DNA from: Arthrobacter sp. M2012083
GTDB lineage: Bacteria; Actinomycetota; Actinomycetes; Actinomycetales; Micrococcaceae
Direction: 5' to 3'
DNA: 64,000 nucleotides
NCBI RefSeq assembly: GCF_000281065.1
Contig: NZ_AKKK01000038.1
Coordinates: 1 to 64,000, forward strand
Both the position numbers and the translations under genes were made by a program. Shown in pieces: positions 33,982 through 43,395 of the stretch. The notes beneath the pieces are model-generated. The model was given only the letters and a program-made list of their open reading frames with translations, was not told the DNA's origin and made no database searches. Positions within the stretch are counted from its first letter, which is position 1. The number at the start of each line of letters is the position of its first letter.

Positions 33982-35354
33982 ACACAGTCGTGCGAATTGA
34001 ACAGGACAGCCTAGGGACCTTGGCGGTCCCCGGATCCGCGTTGTGGGGAATCCATACCGAACGCGCCATCCTCAACTTCCCCATCAGCGGCATCCAGCTG
34101 GGAACCCACCGGCACCTCATCCGTGCCCTGGCCTTAGTAAAAAAGGCTGCGGCGCTGACCAACACCGAGCTGGGCCTGATCCCGGCAGACATTGGCCACG
34201 CCATCGTTGCAGCCTGCGACACTGTGGCCTCAGGCGACGTCGATCAGGCTTTTCCGGTAGATGTCATCCAAGGTGGCGCTGGGACTTCCACCAACATGAA
34301 CGCCAACGAGGTCATAGCCAACCTCGCTTTGGAAGGCTTAGGCCATCCCCGAGGCTCCTATCATGTGGTCGACCCCATCGGGCACGTCAACAAGTGCCAG
34401 TCCACCAATGACGTCTACCCGACGGCGGTGCGCCTGGCTCTCGTGTTCGCGCTGGAGGATCTCTTGGAGCGCCTGGCCCTGCTTTCGGGTGCGTTCGCCG
34501 AACGGGGTCAAGCGTTCGCATCCATCCCGAAGGTTGGTCGTACGCAGTTGCAGGATGCGGTGCCCATGACCCTCGGCCAGGAGTTCACCGCGTTCTCCGT
34601 GACCTTGGAGGAAGACCAGCGCCGGCTGGGCGACGCAGCTGCGCTGCTGCTTGAGTGCAGTCTAGGTGCCACCGCCATAGGCACGGGCATCACCGCCGAT
34701 CCGATGTATGTTGAGCGTGTCATCGACATGCTTTCAGCCGTCAGCGGCGTGACGCTGGTCCGTGCCCACGACTTCGTCGAAGCAACGTGGGACACCGGCG
34801 CCTTCATGACGTTCTCCGGAGCGCTCAAACGCACCGCCATCAAGCTCTCCAAAATCTCCAGCGACTTGCGGCTGCTCTCCAGCGGACCGCAGACAGGACT
34901 GACCGAGATCCGGTTGCCCCCGCGCCAAGCGGGCTCCTCGATTATGCCGGGCAAGGTCAACCCCGTGGTGCCCGAGGTCGTCAACCAGATCGCCTTCTTC
35001 GTCGCCGGAGCTGACGTCACAGTAACCATGGCGGCAGAAAACGGACAGCTTCAGCTGAACGCGTTCGAACCAGCCATAGCTCATGCCCTGCTTCAGTCAG
35101 TGAGCTGGCTGACCAACGGTGCCGATGTGCTGCGGGACCTTTGCGTGGAGGGCATTGAAGCGAACGAGGCTTTGCTGCGCTCCCGGGCGAGGGCCTCCAC
35201 AGCGCAGGCCACTGCGCTGCTCCCGTTACTGGGCTATGCAGTGGCTGCAGAGCTCGCACACCGCGCCCTTGCTTCAGGGCACAGTGTGATGGATCTCGCC
35301 GTTACCGAAGGCCTGCTCCTGCCCGAGCAGGTGGAGGCGCTAATGGGCGTCTGA
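33978..35354 (+). CDS. aspA: Aspartate ammonia-lyase-like protein
   Basis: A 458-residue aspartase/fumarase-superfamily lyase. Blocks are GGAGTSTNMNANEVIAN (about residues 95-111), an early STNDVYPTAVRLA and the flexible-loop signature GSSIMPGKVNPVVPE (about 315-329) with the catalytic serine. Spacing and length suit aspartase, which splits aspartate to fumarate and ammonia; another superfamily reaction is possible. Its ATG overlaps the preceding stop (ATGA), so it is the third step of the operon. A strong terminator follows. Confidence 0.8.
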   Translation: MNTVVRIEQDSLGTLAVPGSALWGIHTERAILNFPISGIQLGTHRHLIRALALVKKAAALTNTELGLIPADIGHAIVAACDTVASGDVDQAFPVDVIQGGAGTSTNMNANEVIANLALEGLGHPRGSYHVVDPIGHVNKCQSTNDVYPTAVRLALVFALEDLLERLALLSGAFAERGQAFASIPKVGRTQLQDAVPMTLGQEFTAFSVTLEEDQRRLGDAAALLLECSLGATAIGTGITADPMYVERVIDMLSAVSGVTLVRAHDFVEATWDTGAFMTFSGALKRTAIKLSKISSDLRLLSSGPQTGLTEIRLPPRQAGSSIMPGKVNPVVPEVVNQIAFFVAGADVTVTMAAENGQLQLNAFEPAIAHALLQSVSWLTNGADVLRDLCVEGIEANEALLRSRARASTAQATALLPLLGYAVAAELAHRALASGHSVMDLAVTEGLLLPEQVEALMGV

Positions 35355-35377
35355 CTCGGGTCAAGCGTGCAGCAAAT

Positions 35378-35413
35378 CCGGCGTTGCGGACTCACTCTGG
35401 TCCGCAGCGCCGG
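35378..35413 (+). terminator. Terminator of the homoserine operon
   Basis: CCGGCGTTGCGGAC (35378-35391) pairs with GTCCGCAGCGCCGG (35400-35413), a 14-bp stem with one wobble and an 8-nt loop, followed by ATTCCTTT. It lies between this operon and the convergent AsnC gene. Confidence 0.85.
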
Positions 35414-35445
35414 ATTCCTTTAAGTACCAGGGGTCAGCGCCCCAC

Positions 35446-35901
35446 TTAGCGTGGAGTCTGCCTGTCTATCACAGTCGAAAGGGACAAGGCAGTTGTTGTG
35501 TCGCGGACTCCGGGAAACTCTGAAACCTGCCGCCAGATTTCCTGGATCCTGGCTGCGTCAGGTGCCTCCACCCTGGCAATCAAATCAAGCTCCCCACTCA
35601 CCACGTCGCAGGTGGTAATTTCCGGAATCGCCCGTAACCCGGCAATGACGTCACCACCCCTCATCCTGTCCTGACGCTGAATCAGGAGCACGGCGTTGAC
35701 CGTGGGCGTTCCGTTCCCCGCGGATTCCTTGATGGTGTAACCGTTGATGAAGCCGTCCCGTTCCAGCCGTTCAATTCGCTGCCGCACAGCGTTACGGGAA
35801 AGCAGCACCTTCCCGCCAAGTTGCGCCAAGCTGATCCGGGCATTTCGACGAAGCTCGGCAAGAATCTGCGCGTCTATCTCATCGCGTGGATTCTTGGGCA
35901 T
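35446..35901 (-). CDS. Lrp/AsnC family transcriptional regulator
   Basis: A 151-residue Lrp/AsnC protein. The winged-helix part (IDAQILAELRRNARISLAQLG ... SRNAVRQRIERLE, about residues 8-47) is followed by a RAM amino-acid-sensing domain with the usual CDVVSGELDLIARVE (about 101-115). The ATG at 35901 has AGGAG upstream. It is convergent with the homoserine operon and may sense an amino acid of that pathway. Confidence 0.87.
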   Translation of the reverse strand: MPKNPRDEIDAQILAELRRNARISLAQLGGKVLLSRNAVRQRIERLERDGFINGYTIKESAGNGTPTVNAVLLIQRQDRMRGGDVIAGLRAIPEITTCDVVSGELDLIARVEAPDAARIQEIWRQVSEFPGVRDTTTALSLSTVIDRQTPR

Positions 35902-36423
35902 GGGCGCTCCTGACTGAGGGGGTTGAACATGTGGTCGGGCGATCCCGCACAAAGCATCTATAACGACAGCCACTGCCCGGTACACAACCCGTTCGACGCG
36001 GACAGCATGTCCACGTGGCGAATTGTTTGCACATCTTCCAGCGGACGCAGGACGACATCCCGGGACGTCGTAGCTGGCCGTCAGAGCCTGGAACGCACAC
36101 GGTCGACGTCCTCATCGACGCGTTCAACCACTGGGACGGATCCATAAGCTTAACCTTAATCGTCGATAACAACATATCCCATCGCGAAAGCTGTCCAGGG
36201 TGTCACGGCGCCATCTCGTGCGAGCATGATCGTGCGGCCGCCATTGCGGAAGCGTCTTCTTGCAGAGCCCTCTTTCCAGCTTGCAGGTGCCGCTTCCCCT
36301 GGAAGACCGCCCTCAACTCTGTGCGTACCACTCCGGCGCATGGCCGGGACCTAGGACTCTATTTTGATGCTCAGGTCCGGGCTAGACCTGGGAGTAACAG
36401 AAGGTGAAGGGTGGCCGATCGTG
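35902..36423. other. 520-bp stretch without a supported gene, possible relic
   Basis: No convincing gene is present. Two short plus-strand frames look protein-like in sequence but switch frame near 36015 (roughly 35923-36015 in one frame, 36015-36150 in another), which could be a decayed gene. The last 60 bp must hold the SHOCT gene promoter. No repeat or RNA gene seen. Confidence 0.4.
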
Positions 36424-36690
36424 ATGTGGGGTTATGGACAAGGCATGGTGTGGATGTGGCTCTGGGTTCCTCTGCTGCTTGTCGGGATCGCGCTGCTTGT
36501 ACTGCTGGCAGTTAGGGTCTTTGGAAACGGCCATGGCGGATACGTGCCAACCGGCCCACAGGGGCCCGGCGAACCGCCGGCGGTGAAAGGGAGCAGGGCC
36601 CGTCAGATCCTCGATGAGCGCTTTGCGAAAGGGGAGCTCACAGCAGATCAGTATCGCGAATACCTCAAGGTGCTCGGTGAAGGCCCGTAG
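36424..36690 (+). CDS. SHOCT domain small membrane protein
   Basis: An 88-residue protein: a tryptophan-rich N-terminus (MWGYGQGMVWMWLW) running into one membrane segment (about residues 8-30), a Gly/Pro linker, and a C-terminal SHOCT motif RQILDERFAKGELTADQYREY (split, about 60-80). SHOCT proteins are small oligomerising modules of unclear role, often near metal or stress genes. The start at 36424 is chosen for its fit to the family; an earlier in-frame TTG is possible. Confidence 0.78.
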   Translation: MWGYGQGMVWMWLWVPLLLVGIALLVLLAVRVFGNGHGGYVPTGPQGPGEPPAVKGSRARQILDERFAKGELTADQYREYLKVLGEGP

Positions 36691-36957
36691 AGGATCTCAC
36701 CGTCGTCGGGGTAGTGCCTCAGCGGACGATGCCCCCCAGAAGGACCCCGCGATAGACGCTGCCCGACAGGAGACCGACGGCACGTACCTGCGCCACCTGC
36801 GCTGCCGCCGGTAAAGCTCTTCCACAAGTCACGTCGATGCTTGTAGGCTGTTGATCGGAGAGCCGGGAAGCCTGGTCGGCCCGCGTACGAAAGCGCGCGG
36901 CACGCCCCAGGCAGCCGCCTTGGGTGTGATTGTTGCGACCAAGGAAACGGGACGGCC
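36691..36957. other. Intergenic, no gene seen
   Basis: The spacer between the SHOCT gene and the ABC exporter shows no supported frame and no strong hairpin. It should contain the exporter promoter; I cannot place its -10 with confidence. Confidence 0.4.
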
Positions 36958-37881
36958 ATGCAAGCAGAATCATCTCCAGTCATCCACACCACGCAGCTGG
37001 TGAAAAACTTCGGGAGAACCGCTGCCCTGACCGGGCTGGACCTTTCGGTAACGCCGGGCGAGGTGCACGGCTTCCTCGGTCCCAACGGCGCGGGAAAGTC
37101 CACCACATTACGGATCCTCCTGGGCCTGATCCGCCCCACCTCGGGAACTGCCCGCGTTTTTGGCATCGATCCGTGGGTTGAACCGGTGCGGGCCCACAAG
37201 GACGTCGCCTACGTCCCGGGCGACGTGACGTTCTGGCCGAACCTTTCCGGCGGTGAGGTCATAGATCTGCTCTCCGGGCTCCGCGGAGGAGCCGACCAGC
37301 GGCTCCGGGCCCAGCTCATTGATGAGTTCGACTTCGACCCCCGCAAAAAAGCCCGGACCTACTCGAAAGGCAACCGGCAAAAAGCTGCCCTGATCGCCGC
37401 TTTTTGCCGACCTGCCAGGCTGTACTTGCTCGATGAACCAAGCTCGGGCCTTGACCCGGTGATGGACGCGGTGTTCCGCCAGCACGTGCGCCGGGTCAGC
37501 GCCGAGGGGGCCACGGTGCTGCTCTCCAGCCACATCCTGGCCGAGGTGGAACAGCTGTGCGACAAGGTCACCATTATCCGCTCGGGGACTGCTGTGGAAT
37601 CCGGGACGTTGGCTGAACTGCGGCACCTGACCCGGACGCGCTTCCGGATCACAACCGAGGCGAACCCCGAAGCCCTTGCGGCCTGGCCGGGAATCCACGA
37701 GCTGCGCGTCGACGGAAACACCATCGAGTTCGATGCCGACGGCGCTGACCTGGGTTCGGTATTGGATGCCTTGGCATCGGCACATATCTCGGGCATTACC
37801 GCGACCCCTCCTTCCCTGGAGGAGTTGTTCATGCGCCACTACAACCAACAGCCTGCCGGACAGAACCACCAGGTGCTGTGA
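36958..37881 (+). CDS. ABC exporter ATP-binding protein
   Basis: A 307-residue ATPase of the drug-exporter (DrrA-like) group. Walker A is GPNGAGKST (about residues 41-49), the signature is YSKGNRQK in place of LSGGQ, Walker B LYLLDEPSSGLD (about 153-164), with a long C-terminal domain. The stop overlaps the permease start as TGATG. It probably powers efflux of a hydrophobic compound or antibiotic; no resistance regulator is adjacent. Confidence 0.88.
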   Translation: MQAESSPVIHTTQLVKNFGRTAALTGLDLSVTPGEVHGFLGPNGAGKSTTLRILLGLIRPTSGTARVFGIDPWVEPVRAHKDVAYVPGDVTFWPNLSGGEVIDLLSGLRGGADQRLRAQLIDEFDFDPRKKARTYSKGNRQKAALIAAFCRPARLYLLDEPSSGLDPVMDAVFRQHVRRVSAEGATVLLSSHILAEVEQLCDKVTIIRSGTAVESGTLAELRHLTRTRFRITTEANPEALAAWPGIHELRVDGNTIEFDADGADLGSVLDALASAHISGITATPPSLEELFMRHYNQQPAGQNHQVL

Positions 37882-39500
37882 TGAACACCGTGGTTCGCCT
37901 GACACTGCTCCAAACGCGCCGCGACCGTGCCGAACTCACGGCCTGGATCCTGGGGATTGCCGGGCTTGGATATGCGGCCGCGGCCGCCGTCACCACGCAA
38001 TTCGGCGGAGCCACGGACCGCGCCGCCCTGATGACAGTGGCAGCGGCCAGCCCGGCTTTCCTCTTCCTCCGGGGTCTACCGGACGGCATCGACATCGGGG
38101 CCGTCACCTTCTTCCAAGGCTATTCATTCACTGCCGTGCTGGCAGGACTGATGAGCACGTTCCTCGTGACCCGGCATACCCGCGACGATGAAGACCAAGG
38201 CCGCGCCGAACTGGTCGGTTCCACCCCCGTGAACCGGGCCGCACCCCTGCAGGCAACCCTGGCGCTGGGCGCCGGCGCCAACATGGTCCTTGCCGCGGTT
38301 GTCGCTGCCGGTTTCATGAGTGCAGGGCTCCCGACCTCCGGGTCAGTGCTGGCCGGAGCGGCGGTGGGGGCCGTGGGCCTGTTCTTCATGTCCGTCGCCG
38401 CGCTGATCGCACAGATCATGCCCACGGCCCGGAGCGCGAACGGTGTCGCAGCTGCCGCGGTAGGCGCAGCCTATCTCGCCCGGGGCGTCGGCGATGCCCT
38501 CGGCACCGCCGACGCATCACTGCTTCGAGTCATGGCGGCCTGGCCCTCCCTGCTTTCACCCATCGGTTGGGGCCAGCGTGTCCGGCCCTTCACCGAAGCT
38601 GACCCTTTGCCCCTGGTGGCTCTGACCGCCGTCGGCGTTGTCCTTGCAGTCTTGGCTGTAGCGCTCCGCAAGGGCAGGGATCTCGGGGACAGTTATGTGG
38701 CGGCGAAAGATTCAGGGCCCGCGCAGGCAGGTTCCGGACTGCGGTCCATGCTCGGGCTCTCCTGGCGTCTGCATCGCGGAACCCTTGCCGGGTGGTGCGT
38801 CGCCGCAGCAGCGCTCGGAGCGGTCGCCGGAACCCTGGGTCCGCTCGTCAGGGACGCACTGTCAGGCAACCCATCCCTGATGGAACTGATGGCCAGGATC
38901 GTGCCCGGAGACGCGGGAATGGTAGATCTGTTCACCACAGCTCTGCTGGGCATCGCCGGGATCCTGGCAGCCGCAGCTGGAATCCAGGCAGCGCTCAAGC
39001 TGAGGGCCGAAGAGGTCGAAGGACGTGCCGAACAGCTGCTGGCCGTACCGGCGTCCCGATCCCGCTGGGTCACCGGAAACCTTGTTGTGGCCGCACTTTC
39101 AACCACAGCCGTTGCAACTGTGGCCGGCACCGCCGCCGCCGTCGCACTGTCCCTGACCCAGGCCGGCGGAAGCGGCCCGGGAGCGGTCTTTGCCGCCGCA
39201 CTCGCCCACATCCCGGCGGCAATCGTCTTCCCGGCAATCACCGTGCTCGCGTTCGCCCTGATTCCCCGCTGGAGCAGCTCAATTGGTTGGGGTGCACTGG
39301 GCGCTGCACTGGTCCTTGGACAGTTCGGAGAGCTGCTCGGACTCCCTGCTTGGCTACAGGACCTAAGCCCGTTCCGGCATTCCTCTGCCATGCCCGTTGA
39401 AGCCTTCAACCCAGGCGGCGCGCTGCTGATGGCCGCCATTGCCATCACCGGATCAGCGGCAGCAGCATACCTGATACGGCAAAGAGACCTCACTGCCTGA
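37881..39500 (+). CDS. ABC exporter permease, 12-helix ABC-2-like
   Basis: A 539-residue Ala- and Gly-rich membrane protein with about 12 hydrophobic segments, in two repeats, as in the actinobacterial tetronasin-type exporter permeases. Conserved cytoplasmic loops with RHTRDDEDQGRAELVGSTPV (about residues 97-116) and LRAEEVEGRAEQLLAVPASR (about 375-394) repeat the same pattern. The ATG at 37881 shares a base with the ATPase stop. Confidence 0.85.
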   Translation: MNTVVRLTLLQTRRDRAELTAWILGIAGLGYAAAAAVTTQFGGATDRAALMTVAAASPAFLFLRGLPDGIDIGAVTFFQGYSFTAVLAGLMSTFLVTRHTRDDEDQGRAELVGSTPVNRAAPLQATLALGAGANMVLAAVVAAGFMSAGLPTSGSVLAGAAVGAVGLFFMSVAALIAQIMPTARSANGVAAAAVGAAYLARGVGDALGTADASLLRVMAAWPSLLSPIGWGQRVRPFTEADPLPLVALTAVGVVLAVLAVALRKGRDLGDSYVAAKDSGPAQAGSGLRSMLGLSWRLHRGTLAGWCVAAAALGAVAGTLGPLVRDALSGNPSLMELMARIVPGDAGMVDLFTTALLGIAGILAAAAGIQAALKLRAEEVEGRAEQLLAVPASRSRWVTGNLVVAALSTTAVATVAGTAAAVALSLTQAGGSGPGAVFAAALAHIPAAIVFPAITVLAFALIPRWSSSIGWGALGAALVLGQFGELLGLPAWLQDLSPFRHSSAMPVEAFNPGGALLMAAIAITGSAAAAYLIRQRDLTA

Positions 39501-39628
39501 ACGACGAAACGCATCAGGACTTGCAGGGACCACGTCCCGGCTCCAAGTTGCTTCACTGGATACCCCTCCACGCTGGGTTGGTGAACAAACCATATGGAAC
39601 CTCTGGCATGGAAACCGACCCTCAACAC

Positions 39629-40900
39629 TCAGCTTCGGGACCGCTCGAGATGGCGGTCAACCAAGGAGACCACCGCAGCCGATACGACGAGCCCTGCTGC
39701 CAGGTATAAGGGAAGCTGGGCCGCGGGCGCGATGAGTGCCCCCGCCAGTGCTGTCCCCGCCGAACCGGCAGTAATTTTCAGGGCGCCGATCCAAACGAAT
39801 ACCTGACCTCGCGCAGCGGCTGGCGCGTATTCGCTGCGGGCCGCCAAGGTGGAGGCGAAGAAGTAGGAGTTCAGCACGCCGGCACAAGCAAAGGCCGCAA
39901 CCGCCGTCGGGAATATCCCCGCTACGGCTGCACCGCCCAAGGCAATCCCTACCGCAGCCGCCAGCCAGGTCATTAATGGGTCTGCGTCTGTTCGCAACGG
40001 CCTGATCATGAAGCCCGCTGAGCCCACGAGACCGCCCAGTCCATATGCTGCTGTCAAAATGCCGGCTGCTGCCGGCACTACCCCCAGTTCGTCTGTGGAA
40101 GCCACAGCTGTGATCGGTAGTGCGGCCACTGACAGTGCCACAACAACGGTCATGTAGAGGGTTCGCCGCAGCGGGCCGTTGGAGATCATCATCAGAAGCG
40201 TCCGGCCAGGCCGGGGAACTTCCGCGGCAACTGAAGCCGGAGGCGTGTAGGGCAATAGCCTGATGACGGCAGCGGCCACGAACGTTGATGCTGCAAGGAT
40301 CAGTGCTGCAGCGGCAGGATCTGCCCAGGCGGACACCGCCGCAACCAAGGACGGCCCGATCGTCCCGCCGATGCCGTAAGTGGCCACATCCCAGCCCTGA
40401 GCGCGCCGTTGGCTGGTTCGCTCAGGGCCGGCGATTGCTGCCAGCCTGCTGCTGATACCGCCCGTGAGGAGAGGGCCGACCAAGCCGGAGGCGATGAGCA
40501 GGAGGCCTGGGACGATGGGTGGGGTTACCGGGAAAAGAAGAACCGCTGCCGCGAGGGTTGCCCCATGAATCACACACGCCCACGCAATTGCCGTCCTGCC
40601 ATCCCGGGCCGTATCCAAGCTGCGCGCTATGAGGGGCCCAAAGAGATGCGGCGCCGTGATGCAAGCACCCAAAATTCCAGCCAACCAGCCGGGTGCTCCG
40701 CTCGTGGTTGCGAGCAGAACTATCGCGACAACTGCGCCGCCATCGGCACTCCGTGCCAGCGTGGCAGCCAGGACATAGCGTGCAAGGCCACCGGAAGAGC
40801 CCGGCTGGTTCGTCCCACCGTCCTGGTTCTTCCCAGCCAGGCCAACTGCCCCGCTCCGGGCTCTGCCTTCGGTTGTTGGGGAAGATCCATCCTGAGACAT
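39629..40900 (-). CDS. MFS transporter
   Basis: A 423-residue protein with about 12 membrane segments and a 30-residue hydrophilic N-terminus. It shows RSLDTARDGRTAIAWA and a central basic loop. The Asp/Arg-based cytoplasmic loop is weakly conserved, so export or import cannot be decided. The start codon directly abuts the stop of the DapA-family gene (zero spacing), so it may carry the substrate or product of that enzyme. Confidence 0.78.
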   Translation of the reverse strand: MSQDGSSPTTEGRARSGAVGLAGKNQDGGTNQPGSSGGLARYVLAATLARSADGGAVVAIVLLATTSGAPGWLAGILGACITAPHLFGPLIARSLDTARDGRTAIAWACVIHGATLAAAVLLFPVTPPIVPGLLLIASGLVGPLLTGGISSRLAAIAGPERTSQRRAQGWDVATYGIGGTIGPSLVAAVSAWADPAAAALILAASTFVAAAVIRLLPYTPPASVAAEVPRPGRTLLMMISNGPLRRTLYMTVVVALSVAALPITAVASTDELGVVPAAAGILTAAYGLGGLVGSAGFMIRPLRTDADPLMTWLAAAVGIALGGAAVAGIFPTAVAAFACAGVLNSYFFASTLAARSEYAPAAARGQVFVWIGALKITAGSAGTALAGALIAPAAQLPLYLAAGLVVSAAVVSLVDRHLERSRS

Positions 40901-41788
40901 CTAAGCTTCCAACCCACAGAGCCGAATGGCCTCTGCCACCCTTTCCCGCCCCTCGGAATCCAAGCCGCGGAGGGGCAGCGGCAAAGCCGAGGACGGCACG
41001 ACGCCCAGATCCTCAGCCAGCGCCGCAGTGACGCGAAGGCTTCCGTAGGTGCGGAACAGGGACCAGAGGGGCTCCAGATCCGAGGAGGCGGCCAATGCCA
41101 GATCGCTTCGGCCCGCGACAGCATGATCAACCAGAGCCCTTGCCTGTTCGGGCAACACGCCGGCAATCACTGAATACCAGACGTTGCAGCCGGCCAGTAG
41201 TGCCTCCGCTGCCGCCCAGTCTCCACTGATGCCCAGTGATGTTTCCTCCGGCAAACCGGCCTTGAGCTTGGCAACCCGGGCGGCTACTTGACCGGAGGCG
41301 GGCGGCGGAATCTTGAGGGAGGCAATTCCCGGAATCCTGGCAATCCTGGCGTGCAGGTCATCGCTGAAGGTGAAGCCGGTGGTGCTTGGGTTGTCATAGA
41401 CAACCATTGGAAGATCGGACTCAGCCGCCACGGTATCGAAGAGCCCGAAGACCTCGGCCTCCGATAGCTTCTGGTAGGACACCGGGGCCAGGAGCAGAGC
41501 TGAAGCACCGGCGTTTTGGGCATCAGCGGCAGACAGCAGCACGTCCCGGGTGCGAACTGCACCAACGCCAGCGAGGACAGGCACCCCATTGGCAGCTTCT
41601 ACGGCAGCTTCAAGGACTGCCCTCCGTTCCTCGCGGGAGAGATAGGCGTAGTTTCCGGTCGAGCCGAGAACACCCAGCGAATCTGCTCCGGCCTTCGCAG
41701 CACGGTTCACCACCCGGCCAAGTGCTTCCAGGTCGACGCTTTCACCGGCCATGGGGGTGAGGGGGAATGCACTAAGGCCGTTGAACAC
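40901..41788 (-). CDS. Dihydrodipicolinate synthase/N-acetylneuraminate lyase family protein
   Basis: A 295-residue Class I aldolase-type TIM barrel. The GSTGNYAYLSREER block (about residues 42-55), VVYDNPSTTGF with the conserved tyrosine (about 132-142) and the Schiff-base lysine in IASLKIP (about residue 160) are present. Family members make or break carbon-carbon bonds with pyruvate. Being beside a MocR regulator and an MFS carrier suggests a catabolic aldolase rather than lysine biosynthesis. Substrate unknown. Confidence 0.82.
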   Translation of the reverse strand: MFNGLSAFPLTPMAGESVDLEALGRVVNRAAKAGADSLGVLGSTGNYAYLSREERRAVLEAAVEAANGVPVLAGVGAVRTRDVLLSAADAQNAGASALLLAPVSYQKLSEAEVFGLFDTVAAESDLPMVVYDNPSTTGFTFSDDLHARIARIPGIASLKIPPPASGQVAARVAKLKAGLPEETSLGISGDWAAAEALLAGCNVWYSVIAGVLPEQARALVDHAVAGRSDLALAASSDLEPLWSLFRTYGSLRVTAALAEDLGVVPSSALPLPLRGLDSEGRERVAEAIRLCGLEA

Positions 41789-41837
41789 TGGCTCCTACTT
41801 TCGTCTTGCCGCAAAATCGCAGCGCTTCGTGGTGACG

Positions 41838-41880
41838 TGGTCCATGCTTCCAAAGGCCTTGGTCCTACACTAGGTCCAAG
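41838..41880. promoter_or_regulatory. TGGTCC direct repeat and inverted repeat upstream of the MocR gene
   Basis: TGGTCC occurs at 41838-41843 and 41860-41865, 22 bp apart (two helical turns), the arrangement used by MocR/PdxR regulators. The second copy also forms an inverted repeat CTTGGTCC ... GGTCCAAG (41858-41880). It lies in the divergent spacer before the MocR and DapA-family genes. Confidence 0.55.
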
Positions 41881-41903
41881 AACGCATAAGCCCGGAGGTC
41901 CAA

Positions 41904-43301
41904 GTGAGCGAAGCGGAAATACCGATTGAACTGGACAGGAACAGCCCAACGTCGCTCGCGGCGCAAGTGGCCGGCAAGCTACGCACCGCAATCCTCAATG
42001 GCATTCTCCAGCCAGAGCACACGCTGCCTGCGACCCGAAGACTCGCAACAGAACTGGGCATTTCACGGGGTGTGGTGGTGCGCGCATTCGAACAACTGGC
42101 AGGCGAGGGGTTCCTTGAGAGCAACGGCGCGGGCGGGACCAAGGTGGCAGTCCGTCCCGACATGCACTCCCGCACCTTCAACGGGAAACAACCTAATAGG
42201 AACCCGCCCGCGGCTGACGTGATAGACCTGACGCCAGGCCGTCCATCCGGATCACCGTTTCAGGACAGGCAATGGCGTAGCGCCTGGAAGTCGGCCATAG
42301 CGGAACCGGGGAACATCCAACTCCCACCAGCCCTGGGGACCATGGCACTCCGGGAAGCGGTGGCTGATCACCTTGCCGTATCCCGAGGGCTAGCCGTCGA
42401 TGCAGAAGACGTCATCATCACCGGTGGCACCAGTGACGCACTGCATCTCGTAGTAGCCATGCTCCGCAAACGCTCGGCACAGCCGCGCATCCTGGTAGAG
42501 GATCCCGGCTACCCCACCGCCCGCCGGGTCATGACGGCGGCCGGCGCTCAGCTGGCGACAGCGCCGGTGGATCAAAACGGCCTGAACAGCTCTCAGCTGG
42601 CCGTGCTGGAGGAAATACCGGATGCAGTTCTGGTGACCCCGAGCCACCAATACCCCTTGGGCGGCAGGATGGCCGTCCAGGAAAGGCTGGGGCTGCTCAA
42701 GTGGGCAGACCAACATGGTGTTCTGGTGCTGGAGGATGACTATGACAGCGAATTCCGGCACAGCAGAATGCCTCTTCCGGCCATGGCATCCCTCCCAAGC
42801 GCGGCCGACGTCGTCCTGCTGGGAACGTTCTCCAAGAACCTCAGCCCGTGGCTGCGATGCGGGTACTTGGTGGTTCGGGGCGACGCCGGCGAAATACTAA
42901 AGGCCACGAGGGAGGCCTTGGACACGCCCGTGGCCGGGGTGCTGCAGTCAGCTATCGCCCACTACATAAAAGGCGGCGGGCTTTCCCGGCATATCACTCG
43001 TGCCAGGCGCGAATATGCTCACCGCCGATCCCTCCTCATCGACCGCCTGGGCCCCCGGGATGACTTGGAACTCACCGCACTCGACGGCGGGCTGCATGCC
43101 GTCATTCGCTTCAAAAGCCCCAACGCTACAAGCGTGGCCACAAAGGCCTTGGAGTTAGGAGTTCGGGTGGTTCCCTTGGCCGGATACTACGCCGATCGCC
43201 CCGCCGAAAACGGTTTGGTCGTTGGCTATGGGGCCGTCTCCGACCTGCAACTTACCAAGGCCCTGGCTGTTCTCTCGGGCCTGATAGGAGGCGGCGCTTA
43301 G
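41904..43301 (+). CDS. MocR/PdxR-type GntR-aminotransferase regulator
   Basis: A 465-residue chimera: an N-terminal GntR winged helix (AGKLRTAILNGILQPEHTLPATR ... ELGISRGVVVRAFEQL, about residues 22-68) fused to a PLP-dependent aminotransferase-like domain with the cofactor lysine in GTFSKNLSP (about 310-318). Such proteins sense PLP or amino compounds and do not usually catalyse transamination. GTG start with CGGAGG upstream. Divergent from the DapA-family/MFS pair, its probable target. Confidence 0.87.
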   Translation: MSEAEIPIELDRNSPTSLAAQVAGKLRTAILNGILQPEHTLPATRRLATELGISRGVVVRAFEQLAGEGFLESNGAGGTKVAVRPDMHSRTFNGKQPNRNPPAADVIDLTPGRPSGSPFQDRQWRSAWKSAIAEPGNIQLPPALGTMALREAVADHLAVSRGLAVDAEDVIITGGTSDALHLVVAMLRKRSAQPRILVEDPGYPTARRVMTAAGAQLATAPVDQNGLNSSQLAVLEEIPDAVLVTPSHQYPLGGRMAVQERLGLLKWADQHGVLVLEDDYDSEFRHSRMPLPAMASLPSAADVVLLGTFSKNLSPWLRCGYLVVRGDAGEILKATREALDTPVAGVLQSAIAHYIKGGGLSRHITRARREYAHRRSLLIDRLGPRDDLELTALDGGLHAVIRFKSPNATSVATKALELGVRVVPLAGYYADRPAENGLVVGYGAVSDLQLTKALAVLSGLIGGGA

Positions 43302-43395
43302 GGGGTTATGAGTGGGCATCGGCGCCGTACTCACTCCCGCGCTTGCCGCCAGAAAAACCCCTCCACCCCGGAAAAATCCGGAATGGAGGGGTTCG

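Noticed and set aside
36015..36407. 130-codon plus-strand frame as an intact gene
   Set aside because: No ribosome site, no family, and its second half is Cys/Arg-rich and unprotein-like; kept only as a possible relic.
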